This document shows, one piece after another, positions 18,000 through 26,191 of a stretch of 64,000 bases of DNA. The stretch is from NCBI GenBank assembly GCA_963813435.1, contig CAWEYY010000004.1, positions 1 through 64,000 on the forward strand. Reading direction: 5' to 3'. Position 1 is the first letter of the stretch. Each line of letters opens with the position of its first letter. The notes under the pieces were generated by a model. It was not told the origin of the DNA and made no database searches. It saw only the letters and a list, made by a program, of their open reading frames with translations. Both the position numbers and the translations under genes were made by a program. This stretch comes from AC-32 sp963813435. GTDB taxonomy: Bacteria > Actinomycetota > Thermoleophilia > Gaiellales > Gaiellaceae.

Positions 18000-18211
18000 G
18001 ACATGAAGAGGGCGATCGCGAGGCTGAGCCCGGTGGCGAGGTAGATCACGCCCGTGCCCGCCTGAGTCCCCGCGAACCCCGTGGCGACGAGAGCAGGACG
18101 AGGCCCACGACCAGGAGTGGCAGGCGGCGGTCGCCCCCAACAGCCACCGCGTTCCGGTAGTGGGAGGAAACTGGAGTTTTCTCTCAACGGCCCTCCCCCA
18201 GAGGACGGTTT
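17996..18211 (-). pseudogene. Internally deleted copy of the proline-rich membrane protein gene
   Basis: The minus strand begins near 18211 with P-L-R-E-N-S-S-F and ends T-G-V-I-Y-L-A-T-G-L-S-L-A-I-A-L-F-M-S. Both ends match the gene at 21172-21849 (P-L-R-E-T-P-S-F and the same C-terminal membrane segment), but the middle, with the proline-rich part and the first membrane segments, is missing. The upstream DNA also resembles the leader of the intact copy. Its stop overlaps the start of the Ig-like gene at 17999. Confidence 0.6.
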
Positions 18212-18254
18212 CAGCGCCCGAGAGTACCACCAATTCCTCCGGATCAGACGGAGC

Positions 18255-18434
18255 GCGAAGATCGAGCACCGAGAAGCAACTTCGCCATCCCAGAGATGGG
18301 CGACAGCGCCGCCTATCCACGCGGCTGGCTCGGGCTTCCCACGGGCGCGCCCATCAAGGTCGCATCGGGCGAGTGGAAGCGCACGTTCACCGGGGGCACG
18401 GTCTACGCGAACGCGACGGCGAGCGCTGGATGAT
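18255..18434 (+). pseudogene. Fragment resembling the C-terminal end of a secreted glycosidase-like protein
   Basis: One plus-strand frame reads G-D-S-A-A-Y-P-R-G-W-L-G-L-P-T-G followed by W-K-R-T-F-T-G-G-T-V-Y-A-N and then a stop. It resembles the last strands of putative glycosidase (GHL-type) proteins of actinobacteria. No start or N-terminal part is visible. The rest of 18,212-18,847 shows nothing else recognisable. Confidence 0.35.
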
Positions 18435-18847
18435 CGATGACCACACGATTTCCGTCCCAGGACGGCCTGTTCGTCGGACACTGAAGCGCGTGATACCCAC
18501 TAGTGAAGTTGGCTGGTTCGTCAACCAGGTGAAGCGCCTGCTCGAGCGGATCGAGCCGCTTGGCTCGTTAGGCAACCTCGGTACCCCGCGATAGCAGCGG
18601 GAGCCATGGCCGGTTAGAGTCGCCGCTGCATGGCGTCAACCGACTCGCGACCCGCGATCAACTGGCCGTCAGGTCTTGAATGCAGGGGAAGTCCGCGCTA
18701 GCTTCGTGGTCTCGGAGCGACTCGACGCCCCCAGACGATGCGGAGTCTTCAATCTCAGGTGTGGACCCGCCGCGGGACCACTGAACGCGGCATCTTTCGG
18801 CTTGCCTTTAAGGGGTCCGCCTCGCCCCGTCCGGCTGCTGCCTGCCC

Positions 18848-20778
18848 GTGAGTTGGGTCCGCCTCTTCGCGGCGACGCTCGCTGCCGGTCTCGTGGCTGT
18901 CCCGCTGACTCTTCCCGCAACCGCGGCTGCGCCACCCCAGCCGGTCATTGACTCCGGGCCTTCGAACCCGTCCAACCAGAGCACGGCGAGCTTCACGTTC
19001 CACATCGACCCGCCCGACACGATGGCGACCTTCCAGTGCCAGCTGGACGGGCTGGGCTTTTCGTTGTGCTCGAGCCCGCAGTCGTACTCGGCTCTCGCCG
19101 ACGGATCGCACACCTTCCAGGTGAAGGCAGTCAACACAGACGGAGCGAGCGACGTTGCCTCATTCCCCTGGACGGTCGACACCGCTCCCCCGGTCCTCTC
19201 GATCACCTCGAAGCCGTCCGACCCGAGCGGCGTTGCGACCGCGCACTTCGAGTTCGCGGCGACCGACGCGACGAGCGTCACATTCCAGTGCCAGCTCGAC
19301 TCCGCAGCGCCCCAGCCCTGCGCCACGCCCCCAGGGCAGGATTACTCCGGGCTCGCGAGCGCCAGGCACACCTGGAAGTTGACGGGCACGGACGCGGTCG
19401 GGCACGCGAGCACCGCGACCTACTCCTGGACGGTCGACACCGCTCCCCGGTCCTCTCGATCACCTCGAAGCCGTCCGACCCGAGCGGCGTTGCGACCGCG
19501 CACTTCGAGTTCGCGGCGACCGACGCGACGAGCGTCACATTCCAGTGCCAGCTCGACTCCGCAGCGCCCCAGCCCTGCGCCACGCCCCCAGGGCAGGATT
19601 ACTCCGGGCTCGCGAGCGCCAGGCACACCTGGAAGTTGACGGGCACGGACGCGGTCGGGCACGCGAGCACGGCGACCTACTCCTGGACGGTCGACACCGC
19701 TCCCCCGGTCCTCTCGATCACCTCGAAGCCGTCCGACCCGAGCGGCGTTGCGACCGCGCACTTCGAGTTCGCGGCGACCGACGCGACGAGCGTCACATTC
19801 CAGTGCCAGCTCGACTCCGCAGCGCCCCAGCCCTGCGCCACGCCCCCAGGGCAGGATTACTCCGGGCTCGCGAGCGCCAGGCACACCTGGAAGTTGACGG
19901 GCACGGACGCGGTCGGGCACGCGAGCACGGCGACCTACTCCTGGACGGTCGACACGATCAATCCAGTCGTCACGATCGCCCAGGCACCCACGAACCCAAC
20001 CACCCAGACGAGCCCCAGCTTCAGCTTCAGCTCGAACAAGGCCTCGAGCACCTTCCAATGCCGGCTAGACGACGGTGCCTTCAGGAGCTGCACGAGTCCG
20101 ACGACGTACACGTCGCTCAAGGGAGGCTCACACTCCTTCTCGGTGCGGGCAACCGACCTGATCGGTCACACCGGCCCGACGACCACCTACACATGGACGA
20201 TCGACCTCACGGCTCCCGGAGAGGTTCGGAGCCTCAGGAAGACGGTCCGGTACGGGAGGCTCACGCTGGCGTGGGTGCTCCCGACCGATGCGGACTTCGA
20301 CCACGTGCAAGTGCTCGTCTCGAAGGGCGCCAAGAAGGCCCAGAGTGTCGCGTACGCGGGCAAAGCCACGCAGTACACGGACGGGGGCTTCAAGAACGGA
20401 ACGTCGTACCGCTACGCGATCGTCAGCTACGACCACCTGGGCAATGCCTCGCAGCCGTTCCGCATAACGGTTGCCGCAAGTGTGCTGCTGCTATCGCCCC
20501 GCAACGGAAGCACCCTGCGCTCTCCGCCGCGTTTCCGCTGGTCGAGGGTGCCGAAGGCGACTTTCTACAACCTCCAGCTCTACCACGGCTCCAGGAAGAT
20601 GCTCAGTGCCTGGCCGAAGGCGTCGAAGCTGAGGCTGGGTCGCCGCTGGACGTACGCGGGCCATCGGTACCGGTTGCAGAGGGGCCTCTACCGCTGGTAC
20701 GTCTGGCCCGGCTTCGGTCCGCGCCAGCGCGGCCGCTACGGGCAGCTTCTCGGGCAGGGCGTCTTCAGGGTTCGCTGA
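18848..20778 (+). CDS. Secreted Ig-like-repeat surface protein with three near-identical modules, one frameshift
   Basis: The GTG start gives a signal peptide (hydrophobic to about residue 25, ending T-A-A-A-P-P). A first Ig-like module follows, then three nearly identical 86-residue modules, each with S-K-P-S-D-P-S-G-V and F-Q-C-Q-L-D-S, then a fourth divergent module. The C-terminal domain has fibronectin-like strands and ends W-P-G-F-G-P-R-Q-R-G-R-Y-G-Q-L-L-G-Q. Loss of one C at 19,447 (CTCCCCGG against CTCCCCCGG in the other two repeats) breaks the frame. Probably exported and surface-located; ligand unknown. Its C-terminal domain is shared with the protein at 16536-17999. Confidence 0.72.
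19190..19963 (+). repeat. Three tandem 258-bp repeats encoding Ig-like modules
   Basis: The segment beginning CCTCTCGATCACCTCGAAGC occurs at 19195, 19452 and 19710, giving spacings of 257 and 258 bp. The three units look almost identical at DNA level, including synonymous positions; I noticed only one base difference (CACCGCG against CACGGCG) besides the missing C. Such identity points to recent duplication or ongoing recombination. Confidence 0.9.
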
Positions 20779-21072
20779 GGGCCAGGCGGGCCAGGCCTCG
20801 TTATCTCTAGCCGCAAGACCCTCCCGAGCGAGAGGCTGGCTTGCTGCAGATCGTGAAGGACGAAGGGGGCAAGGGCGAGGTCGTATGGAGCTACAGCCTC
20901 AAGCTCGCTCAGGCCGGCACCAGGATGTGGTTACTGGGGTTCAACCCGCCGCAGAGCTGGAATCTGCCGCCGGCGCTGAAGCGCGAGTCCCCGACCTCAC
21001 CCCGCAGCGGCCGAGGGGGCTCCTTCCGCGGCTCCCCTGGATCGCCGAAACCCGGCGCTAGACTCGCTCGTG

Positions 21073-21120
21073 GGGGCCGTAGCTCAGTTGGTAGAGCAGG
21101 GGACTTCTAATCCCAAGGCC
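21073..21120 (+). pseudogene. 5' half of a tRNA-Arg(UCU) gene
   Basis: GGGGCCGTAGCTCAGTTGG, GAGC and the anticodon arm with loop CTTCTAA (anticodon TCT) are intact up to the variable loop at about 21120. There the sequence changes, and no T-arm or 3' acceptor strand follows. No matching 3' half was noticed elsewhere in the window. Apart from this remnant, 20,779-21,171 shows no supported gene. Confidence 0.7.
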
Positions 21121-21171
21121 GAACGCCGACGGCGAATATCGCCAGCAAGGCGGCTTAGAAACGGAGGCGGC

Positions 21172-21849
21172 TCATGACATGAAGAGGGCGATTGCGAGGC
21201 TGAGCCCCGTGGTGAAGTAGATCACGCCGGCGGTGTAGAGAAGCGGCTCACGCCGCTCGTAGACAACCCCCTGGACGGACCTCGGCAGGATCCGGAGCGG
21301 CGCCAGCGCTAGGCCGAGGAGAACGAGCGACAGGGCGAGCGTGCCGCCGAGCGCGAGGGCCACGCCCTCTGGCGAAGAGCGCGAATCAACCTGCCCGGCC
21401 GAGAGCGCCGTCGCCAGGGACTTTGGCCGCCGGTTTGCGGGCTGGAGAGGCGCGGCGATCGGGGTCTTGAGCTGCACCTTTGGTGACGACTTCTTCTTCG
21501 GCCGCCGCTTGACGTGGTGTTTGACGATGCGCTTGTGAGGCACGGTCGCGGGCCGCGGCGTGACGGCCACGGCCGGCGGCGGTGGCGGTGGCACGTACCT
21601 GTGCGTCGGGGGCGGAGGAGGCACGTACCTGGGCGTCGGGGGCGGAGGAGGCGGCGGGGGTGGGTCGGGGTTCGGCAAGGTCGCGGCCGCCCCCGTGGCC
21701 ACGTGGGATCCGCCTGCAAACCCGTACGTCGCGGCCAAGCCGAGCAGGCCGAGACAGACGAGGAGCGCCACCCGAAGACAGCGTCCTGATACCCACCACG
21801 CGTCAGTAGCAGCAAACCGGAAGCTCGGAGTTTCTCTCAGCGGCCGCAC
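21172..21849 (-). CDS. Proline-rich membrane protein of unknown function
   Basis: A protein of about 225 residues from a GTG at 21849. One membrane segment lies near residues 25-45, followed by a long P-P-P-P-rich stretch, a basic K-R-R-P-K-K-K region, and two C-terminal hydrophobic segments ending G-L-S-L-A-I-A-L-F-M-S. No catalytic motif is visible. A shrunken copy lies at 17996-18211, where it is followed directly by an Ig-like surface protein gene. Here the following start reads only M-S-R-L-R-F and a stop, as if that partner gene was lost. A role in export or anchoring of the Ig-like proteins is inference. Confidence 0.6.
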   Translation of the reverse strand: MRPLRETPSFRFAATDAWWVSGRCLRVALLVCLGLLGLAATYGFAGGSHVATGAAATLPNPDPPPPPPPPPTPRYVPPPPPTHRYVPPPPPPAVAVTPRPATVPHKRIVKHHVKRRPKKKSSPKVQLKTPIAAPLQPANRRPKSLATALSAGQVDSRSSPEGVALALGGTLALSLVLLGLALAPLRILPRSVQGVVYERREPLLYTAGVIYFTTGLSLAIALFMS

Positions 21850-22066
21850 TCCCCTGTCGGAGCCGGGAGGCTCTCAAGGCCTCGACACTAGCACCAACTC
21901 TTCCGCTTGCAAGCGGAAGAGGCAGATGAGTGGATCTGAGTCGCGCAGCGACCGTGGCGATTGCGAAATCGTCGTTCGAGACGTCGAGAACCTCGGCGAC
22001 GCCGGGTAACAGGAGAACATCGACGCCTGCTTGCTCTGGCTCCTCCGCTCGACGCTCCACTGTGAT

Positions 22067-22139
22067 TCACCCGTAGCTCAGGGGATAGAGCGCTGCCCTG
22101 CGGAGGCAGAGGTCGCATGTTCGAATCATGCCGGGCGCA
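22067..22139 (+). tRNA. tRNA-Arg (anticodon GCG), acceptor stem with two mismatches
   Basis: A cloverleaf can be drawn: D-arm GCTC/GAGC, anticodon arm CTGCC-CTGCGGA-GGCAG (anticodon GCG), T-arm GCATG-TTCGAAT-CATGC. The acceptor strands TCACCCG and CGGGCGC pair at only five of seven positions (T-C and A-C clashes), and no CCA is encoded. It is either a tRNA with sequence errors or a decaying copy. Confidence 0.65.
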
Positions 22140-22192
22140 CTGCCGTCGAACGCGCTAACCTGTGGCGGTCAAGCGACGAAGGGAGGTTCGAC

Positions 22193-22237
22193 ATGACTGA
22201 GCTGTTCACTCGCCGAGCCTCCGGACGCGCTCGCTAG
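22193..22237 (+). promoter_or_regulatory. 14-codon leader ORF upstream of rsgA
   Basis: A clear GGGAGG sequence precedes an ATG, and the ORF reads M-T-E-L-F-T-R-R-A-S-G-R-A-R then TAG. Four of its 14 residues are Arg. An intrinsic terminator follows 27 bp downstream, and then rsgA. The arrangement fits a transcription attenuator, with TAACCT at about 22,156 as a possible -10 box. It could instead be a small independent protein. Confidence 0.45.
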
Positions 22238-22264
22238 CTCTTCGCGACTCCTGAGGCTCGATCC

Positions 22265-22285
22265 GCGCCCGGAAGGGCGCTTTTT
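22265..22285 (+). terminator. Intrinsic terminator between leader ORF and rsgA
   Basis: GCGCCC-GGAA-GGGCGC forms a perfect six-base stem with a tetraloop and is followed by TTTTT. It lies 25 bp before the rsgA start, so it either ends the leader transcript constitutively or takes part in attenuation. Confidence 0.8.
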
Positions 22286-22310
22286 CGTTCCCAAGTCAAA
22301 GGAGATTGCG

Positions 22311-23354
22311 TTGAACCTGCAAGACCTCGGCTGGGACGCCTTCTTCGCGGACGCGTTCCGGCCCTACGAGAACGACAACCTGATCCCGGCGCGCGTCGCC
22401 GCGCGCCACCACGGGCCGTGCGAGCTCCTGACCGAGCTCGGCCGGCTCGGAGGAGTTCCCGCCGGAAAGCTCGGCGACGACGAGCTGCCCGCGGTCGGCG
22501 ACTGGGTCGCGGCGAGGCCGCTCGACGGCGAGCGCAAGGCCGTGATCGAGGCGGTGCTGCCGCGCCGCTCGGCGTTCACGCGCAAGGAGGCGGGGCGACA
22601 GACCGTCGTGCAGGTCGTCGCGGCGAACGTGGACACCGTGTTCCTCGTGACCGCGTTCGGCGGCGACCTCAACCCGCGGCGGCTCGAGCGGTACCTGACC
22701 TCCGCCTGGGACAGCGGCTCGACCCCGGTGGTCGTCGCGAACAAGGTCGACGTCGCCGACGACCCTGCGTTCGAGCTGGCCGAGGTCGAGTCGGTTGCGC
22801 TCGGCGTCCCGCTGATCGCGCTCAGCGCCGAGACCGGCGAGGGCCTCGACGGGCTCGAGCCGTATCTCGAGCCGGGCCGGACGATCGCGCTGCTCGGCTC
22901 GTCGGGAGTCGGGAAGTCCACGCTGGTGAACCGGCTCGCGGGGCGCGAGCTGCTCGTCACGCGCGAGATCAGCTCGAACGGCCGCGGGCGGCACACGACG
23001 ACGCACCGCGAGCTCGTGCCGCTTCCGGCGGGCGCGTTGCTGATCGACACGCCCGGGATGCGCGAGCTGCAGCTCTGGGCCGACGAGGAGATGCTCGACA
23101 GCACGTTCACGGAGATCGCCGAGCTCGCGGGCGAGTGCCGCTTCGGCGACTGCTCGCACGAGCACGAGCCAGGGTGCGCGGTCAAGGCCGCCATCGCGGA
23201 CGGGTCGCTTCCGGCGGAGCGGTTCGCGAGCTACCGGAAGCTTCTGCGGGAGCTGCGGGCGCTCGAGATCCGCAAGGACGCGCGGCTGCAGTCCGAGGCC
23301 CGCAAGGAGCGGCGACGTCACAGCAGGAGGATGCGCAAGAGTTCATATTCGTGA
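22311..23354 (+). CDS. rsgA: Ribosome small-subunit-dependent GTPase A
   Basis: A 347-residue circularly permuted GTPase. The G motifs occur in permuted order: N-K-V-D at 144-147, then G-S-S-G-V-G-K-S-T at 196-204, then D-T-P-G at 246-249. The C-terminal zinc motif uses Cys276, Cys281, His283 and Cys289. RsgA checks late 30S subunit maturation. A TTG start at 22311 is preceded by AAAGGAG. The upstream leader ORF and terminator suggest controlled expression. The tail beyond residue 330 is strongly basic. Confidence 0.93.
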   Translation: MNLQDLGWDAFFADAFRPYENDNLIPARVAARHHGPCELLTELGRLGGVPAGKLGDDELPAVGDWVAARPLDGERKAVIEAVLPRRSAFTRKEAGRQTVVQVVAANVDTVFLVTAFGGDLNPRRLERYLTSAWDSGSTPVVVANKVDVADDPAFELAEVESVALGVPLIALSAETGEGLDGLEPYLEPGRTIALLGSSGVGKSTLVNRLAGRELLVTREISSNGRGRHTTTHRELVPLPAGALLIDTPGMRELQLWADEEMLDSTFTEIAELAGECRFGDCSHEHEPGCAVKAAIADGSLPAERFASYRKLLRELRALEIRKDARLQSEARKERRRHSRRMRKSSYS

Positions 23355-23382
23355 CGATCTCGAACGCGAGCGAGCGCCTGGC

Positions 23383-24315
23383 GTGACGATCACGCTGCAG
23401 GTGCTCGTGTCCGGCCTCGCGGCCGGCGGCGTCTACGGGCTCTTCGCGGCCGGGTACTCGCTCATGTACCGGCTGACCGGAATCGTGAACTTCGCGTTCG
23501 GCGACCTCGTCGGGCTCGGCGTGTTCGCCACGCTGCTCGTGCTCGCGGGCACGACGCCGGTGACGCAATCGGGGGCGCACGAGCCGCGCTTCCTCGCTGC
23601 GCTCCTCGTCGGGCTGATCGTCTGCGTCGCCGCCGGAGTGGCCACCTACGTGGGGCTCGTCCAGCCCTACCTCGCGCGCGGGTCGACGATCGGCTGGGTC
23701 GCGGGAACGGCGGCCGTCGCGTTTGCGATCCGTGCGGTGATCGGCGCGACCTTCCAGCGGTCGAGCTACGTCTTCCCGGACCCGCTGCCGTTTCACCGCG
23801 TCGGAAACTCCGGCTTCATCAAGATCGCCGGCGCGCAGGTGCAGGCTCGCGCGTTCTTCGTGATCGGCCTGGCACTGGCGCTCGCGCTCGGGTCGGCGTG
23901 GCTGCTCGAGCGGAGCCGCTTCGGGCGCGCGCTGCGCGCGGTCTCCGACGACGCCGAGGGAGCGCGCATCGTCGGCGTTCCGGTGGATGTCGTCGTCGCG
24001 GTCGCCTTCGGGCTCGCCGGCGCGCTCGCGATGCTCGCTGCGATCGCCGCCGCTCCCGGAGAGGCGGTCAACGCCAACACCGGCACGCTGCTCGGCCTGA
24101 AAGGGCTGATCGCCGCGCTGGCGGTTCGGTTCGGACCGCCGCTGTACGCGTTCGCGGCCGGCCTCGTGCTCGGTGTCGTCGAGGCGGCGATCGCGAACGT
24201 TCACGTCGGCTCGTGGCAGCTCGGCCCGTCCTATCGCGAGGTGCTGCCGCTGCTCTTCGTGCTGGTGCTGATCGCGGTCTGGCCGTCGCATGAGGCGCTG
24301 GAGGAGCGCGAGTGA
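23383..24315 (+). CDS. livH: Branched-chain amino-acid-type ABC transporter permease (LivH family)
   Basis: A 310-residue integral membrane protein with about eight hydrophobic segments. The start with G-L-A-A-G-G-V-Y-G-L and G-Y-S-L-M-Y is typical of LivH permeases, as is R-S-R-F-G-R-A-L-R-A-V-S-D-D. The GTG start lies 28 bp after rsgA. Its stop overlaps the start of the LivM-type gene. The imported substrate is unknown: amino acids, amides or urea-like compounds are all handled by this family. Confidence 0.85.
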   Translation: MTITLQVLVSGLAAGGVYGLFAAGYSLMYRLTGIVNFAFGDLVGLGVFATLLVLAGTTPVTQSGAHEPRFLAALLVGLIVCVAAGVATYVGLVQPYLARGSTIGWVAGTAAVAFAIRAVIGATFQRSSYVFPDPLPFHRVGNSGFIKIAGAQVQARAFFVIGLALALALGSAWLLERSRFGRALRAVSDDAEGARIVGVPVDVVVAVAFGLAGALAMLAAIAAAPGEAVNANTGTLLGLKGLIAALAVRFGPPLYAFAAGLVLGVVEAAIANVHVGSWQLGPSYREVLPLLFVLVLIAVWPSHEALEERE

Positions 24316-26169
24316 GCGCGGTGGCTGTCGGGCGCACGCGGACCGAGCTCGGACGCGCGCTCGCGGAGGCCCGGGCCGGCTGGCGCTCGCCCGCGTGGCT
24401 CGCCGTTGGGGCGATCGCGATCGCGGCAATCGTCCCGTTCCTGTCGCTTCCGGGAGTACGGGTGGACGCGCTGGCGCAGACGATCTACCTCGCCGTCGCG
24501 GCGACCGCACTGGGCCTGCTGGTCGGCACCGCGGGCCTGCCGTCGCTGGGTGCGGGCGCGTTCGTGGCGATCGGCGCCTTCACCTCGGCGCTGCTCGTCG
24601 CCCGCGAGGACTGGCCCCTCGAGCTGGCTGCGCTCGCCGGCGCGCTCGCCGCGCTCGGCGCGGGGCTGCTGTTCGGCGGGGTCGTCCGGCTGCGCCCCGC
24701 GTTCGTCGCCGCGAGCACCTGGGCGCTCGCGTGGCTCGTCTGGCTCGGGTTGCTCGCATTTCCCGTCGATCTCGGGCGGCTCGCAGGGGCTGATCGTCCC
24801 CGAGCGGAGGCTGCTCGGGCTCGACGCGACGCCGACGATGCACTTCGAGGTGGCGCTCGCGCTGCTCGTCCTGACGGCTCTCGGAATCGCGGCCGTTCGC
24901 CACGGTGCGCCGGGTCTGGAGCTCTCGGCCCTGCGCCAGGCTCCGCCGCTTGCCACGTCGCTCGGCGTCCGGCTCGGGCGCAGGCGACTGGGCGCATTCG
25001 TGGCGTCGGCGTTCGTGACCGGGCTCGCGGGAGGGCTCTCGGTGCAGCTCGCGGCGGTCGCGGACCCGGCGAGCTACGACCCGTTCCTCTCGTTCAAGCT
25101 CCTCGTCGCGGTGCTGCTCGGCGGTGCTGCCGCGACGCTGGGACCCGCGGCAGGGGTCGCCGCACTCGGGTTGATCGCGCTCGCGTCGGCTCCGCTCGCG
25201 CGGCTCCTGCAGCTGCCGCTCGAGCGCTTCGATGCGGCCGTCGCCGCACTGCTGCTCGTGTTCGTGCTCGCGCTCGGAGGAGCGGGAATCGTCCCCTGGG
25301 CGACGCGCTGGCTCGCCCGCCTCGGCTGGTTCCAGCGGCCCGAGCCGTCGAGGCAAGTAACAGACTGTTACAAGGAGGAAGGGGCGCGCACTGTCGGGAG
25401 CGACCCGGTCTTGCGCGCGGACGGGCTGCGGAAGGCGTTCGGCGGGGTCGTCGCGGTTGACGGGATCTCGCTCGAGTTGTTTCCGGGCGAGGCGACCGCG
25501 CTCGTCGGGCCGAACGGGTCCGGGAAGACGACCGCGCTGCGCCTGATCTCCGGGGCGGTCGGTCCCGACGCGGGCCGGGTGACGCTCGGCGGCCGCGACC
25601 TGAGCGACGCGTCTCCACCCGAGCGAGTGCGGCTCGGGATCGCGCGCACGCTGCAGACCGTGACGACCTTTCCCGAGCTGACGGCGCTCGAGAACGTGCT
25701 CGTCGGGCGAAGCGTCCGGCGGCGTTACGGAGGCGGGATCCGGACCGCCCTCGCAACGCCCAACGCGCGCGACGAGGTCACGGCCGACGAGACCACGGCG
25801 CTCAGGGCACTCGCGCTCGTCGGTCTCGCGGAGGCCGCCGACGTGCAGACCCAGGTGCTGACGACCACGGAGCGGCGCCTGGTCGCGCTCGCCTCGGCGC
25901 TGGCGACCGAGCCGGACGTCCTGCTCGTGGACGAGCTCGCGGCCGGGGTGGGAGCGGACGAGCTCGATCGCCTGTCCGAGGTGGTCGGGCGCATCCGCCG
26001 CCGCGGGATCGCGCTGCTGCTCGTCGAGCACAACCTCCGCCTCGTGCGCCTCGTCTCGGACCGCGTGCTCGTGCTCGCCGCTGGGCACGTCGTGGCCGAG
26101 GGCTCGGTCGCGGAGGTCGCCGAGAGCGACGCTGTCCGGCAGGCGTACCTCGGCGCGCAGACCCTCTGA
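24312..26169 (+). CDS. LivM-type permease joined in frame to a LivG-type ATPase, one frameshift in LivM
   Basis: The first about 330 codons form a LivM permease with several membrane segments; the frame must shift near 24,778 to continue with G-G-S-Q-G-L-I-V-P. No stop separates it from an ABC ATPase beginning about 25,410. That ATPase has Walker A G-P-N-G-S-G-K-T-T, R-T-L-Q-T-V-T-T-F, Walker B V-L-L-V-D-E, a diverged signature in T-T-T-E-R-R-L and an H-loop in V-E-H-N-L-R. The junction contains the palindrome GTAACAGACTGTTAC. A natural permease-ATPase fusion or loss of a stop by repeat insertion are both possible. No second ATPase (LivF) is present. Confidence 0.78.
25357..25371. repeat. 15-bp palindrome at the LivM-LivG junction
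   Basis: GTAACAG-A-CTGTTAC is a perfect seven-base inverted repeat around one base, embedded in CAAGTAACAGACTGTTACAA. Here it lies inside an open frame and is translated as part of the linker. Other copies are at 49619, 49685 and 61067. Confidence 0.85.
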
Positions 26170-26191
26170 TCCGGGTCTGTAAGCTCGGCCC

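Noticed and set aside
19190..19963. CRISPR array
   Set aside because: The repeat unit is 258 bp, has no spacers and is coding.
20841..21110. Possible 89-residue protein upstream of the half tRNA
   Set aside because: No RBS, no family resemblance, and its end runs through the tRNA remnant.
21073..22139. An integrated phage or ICE at the tRNA genes
   Set aside because: No integrase, no duplicated tRNA 3' end and no phage or conjugation genes are visible in the window.
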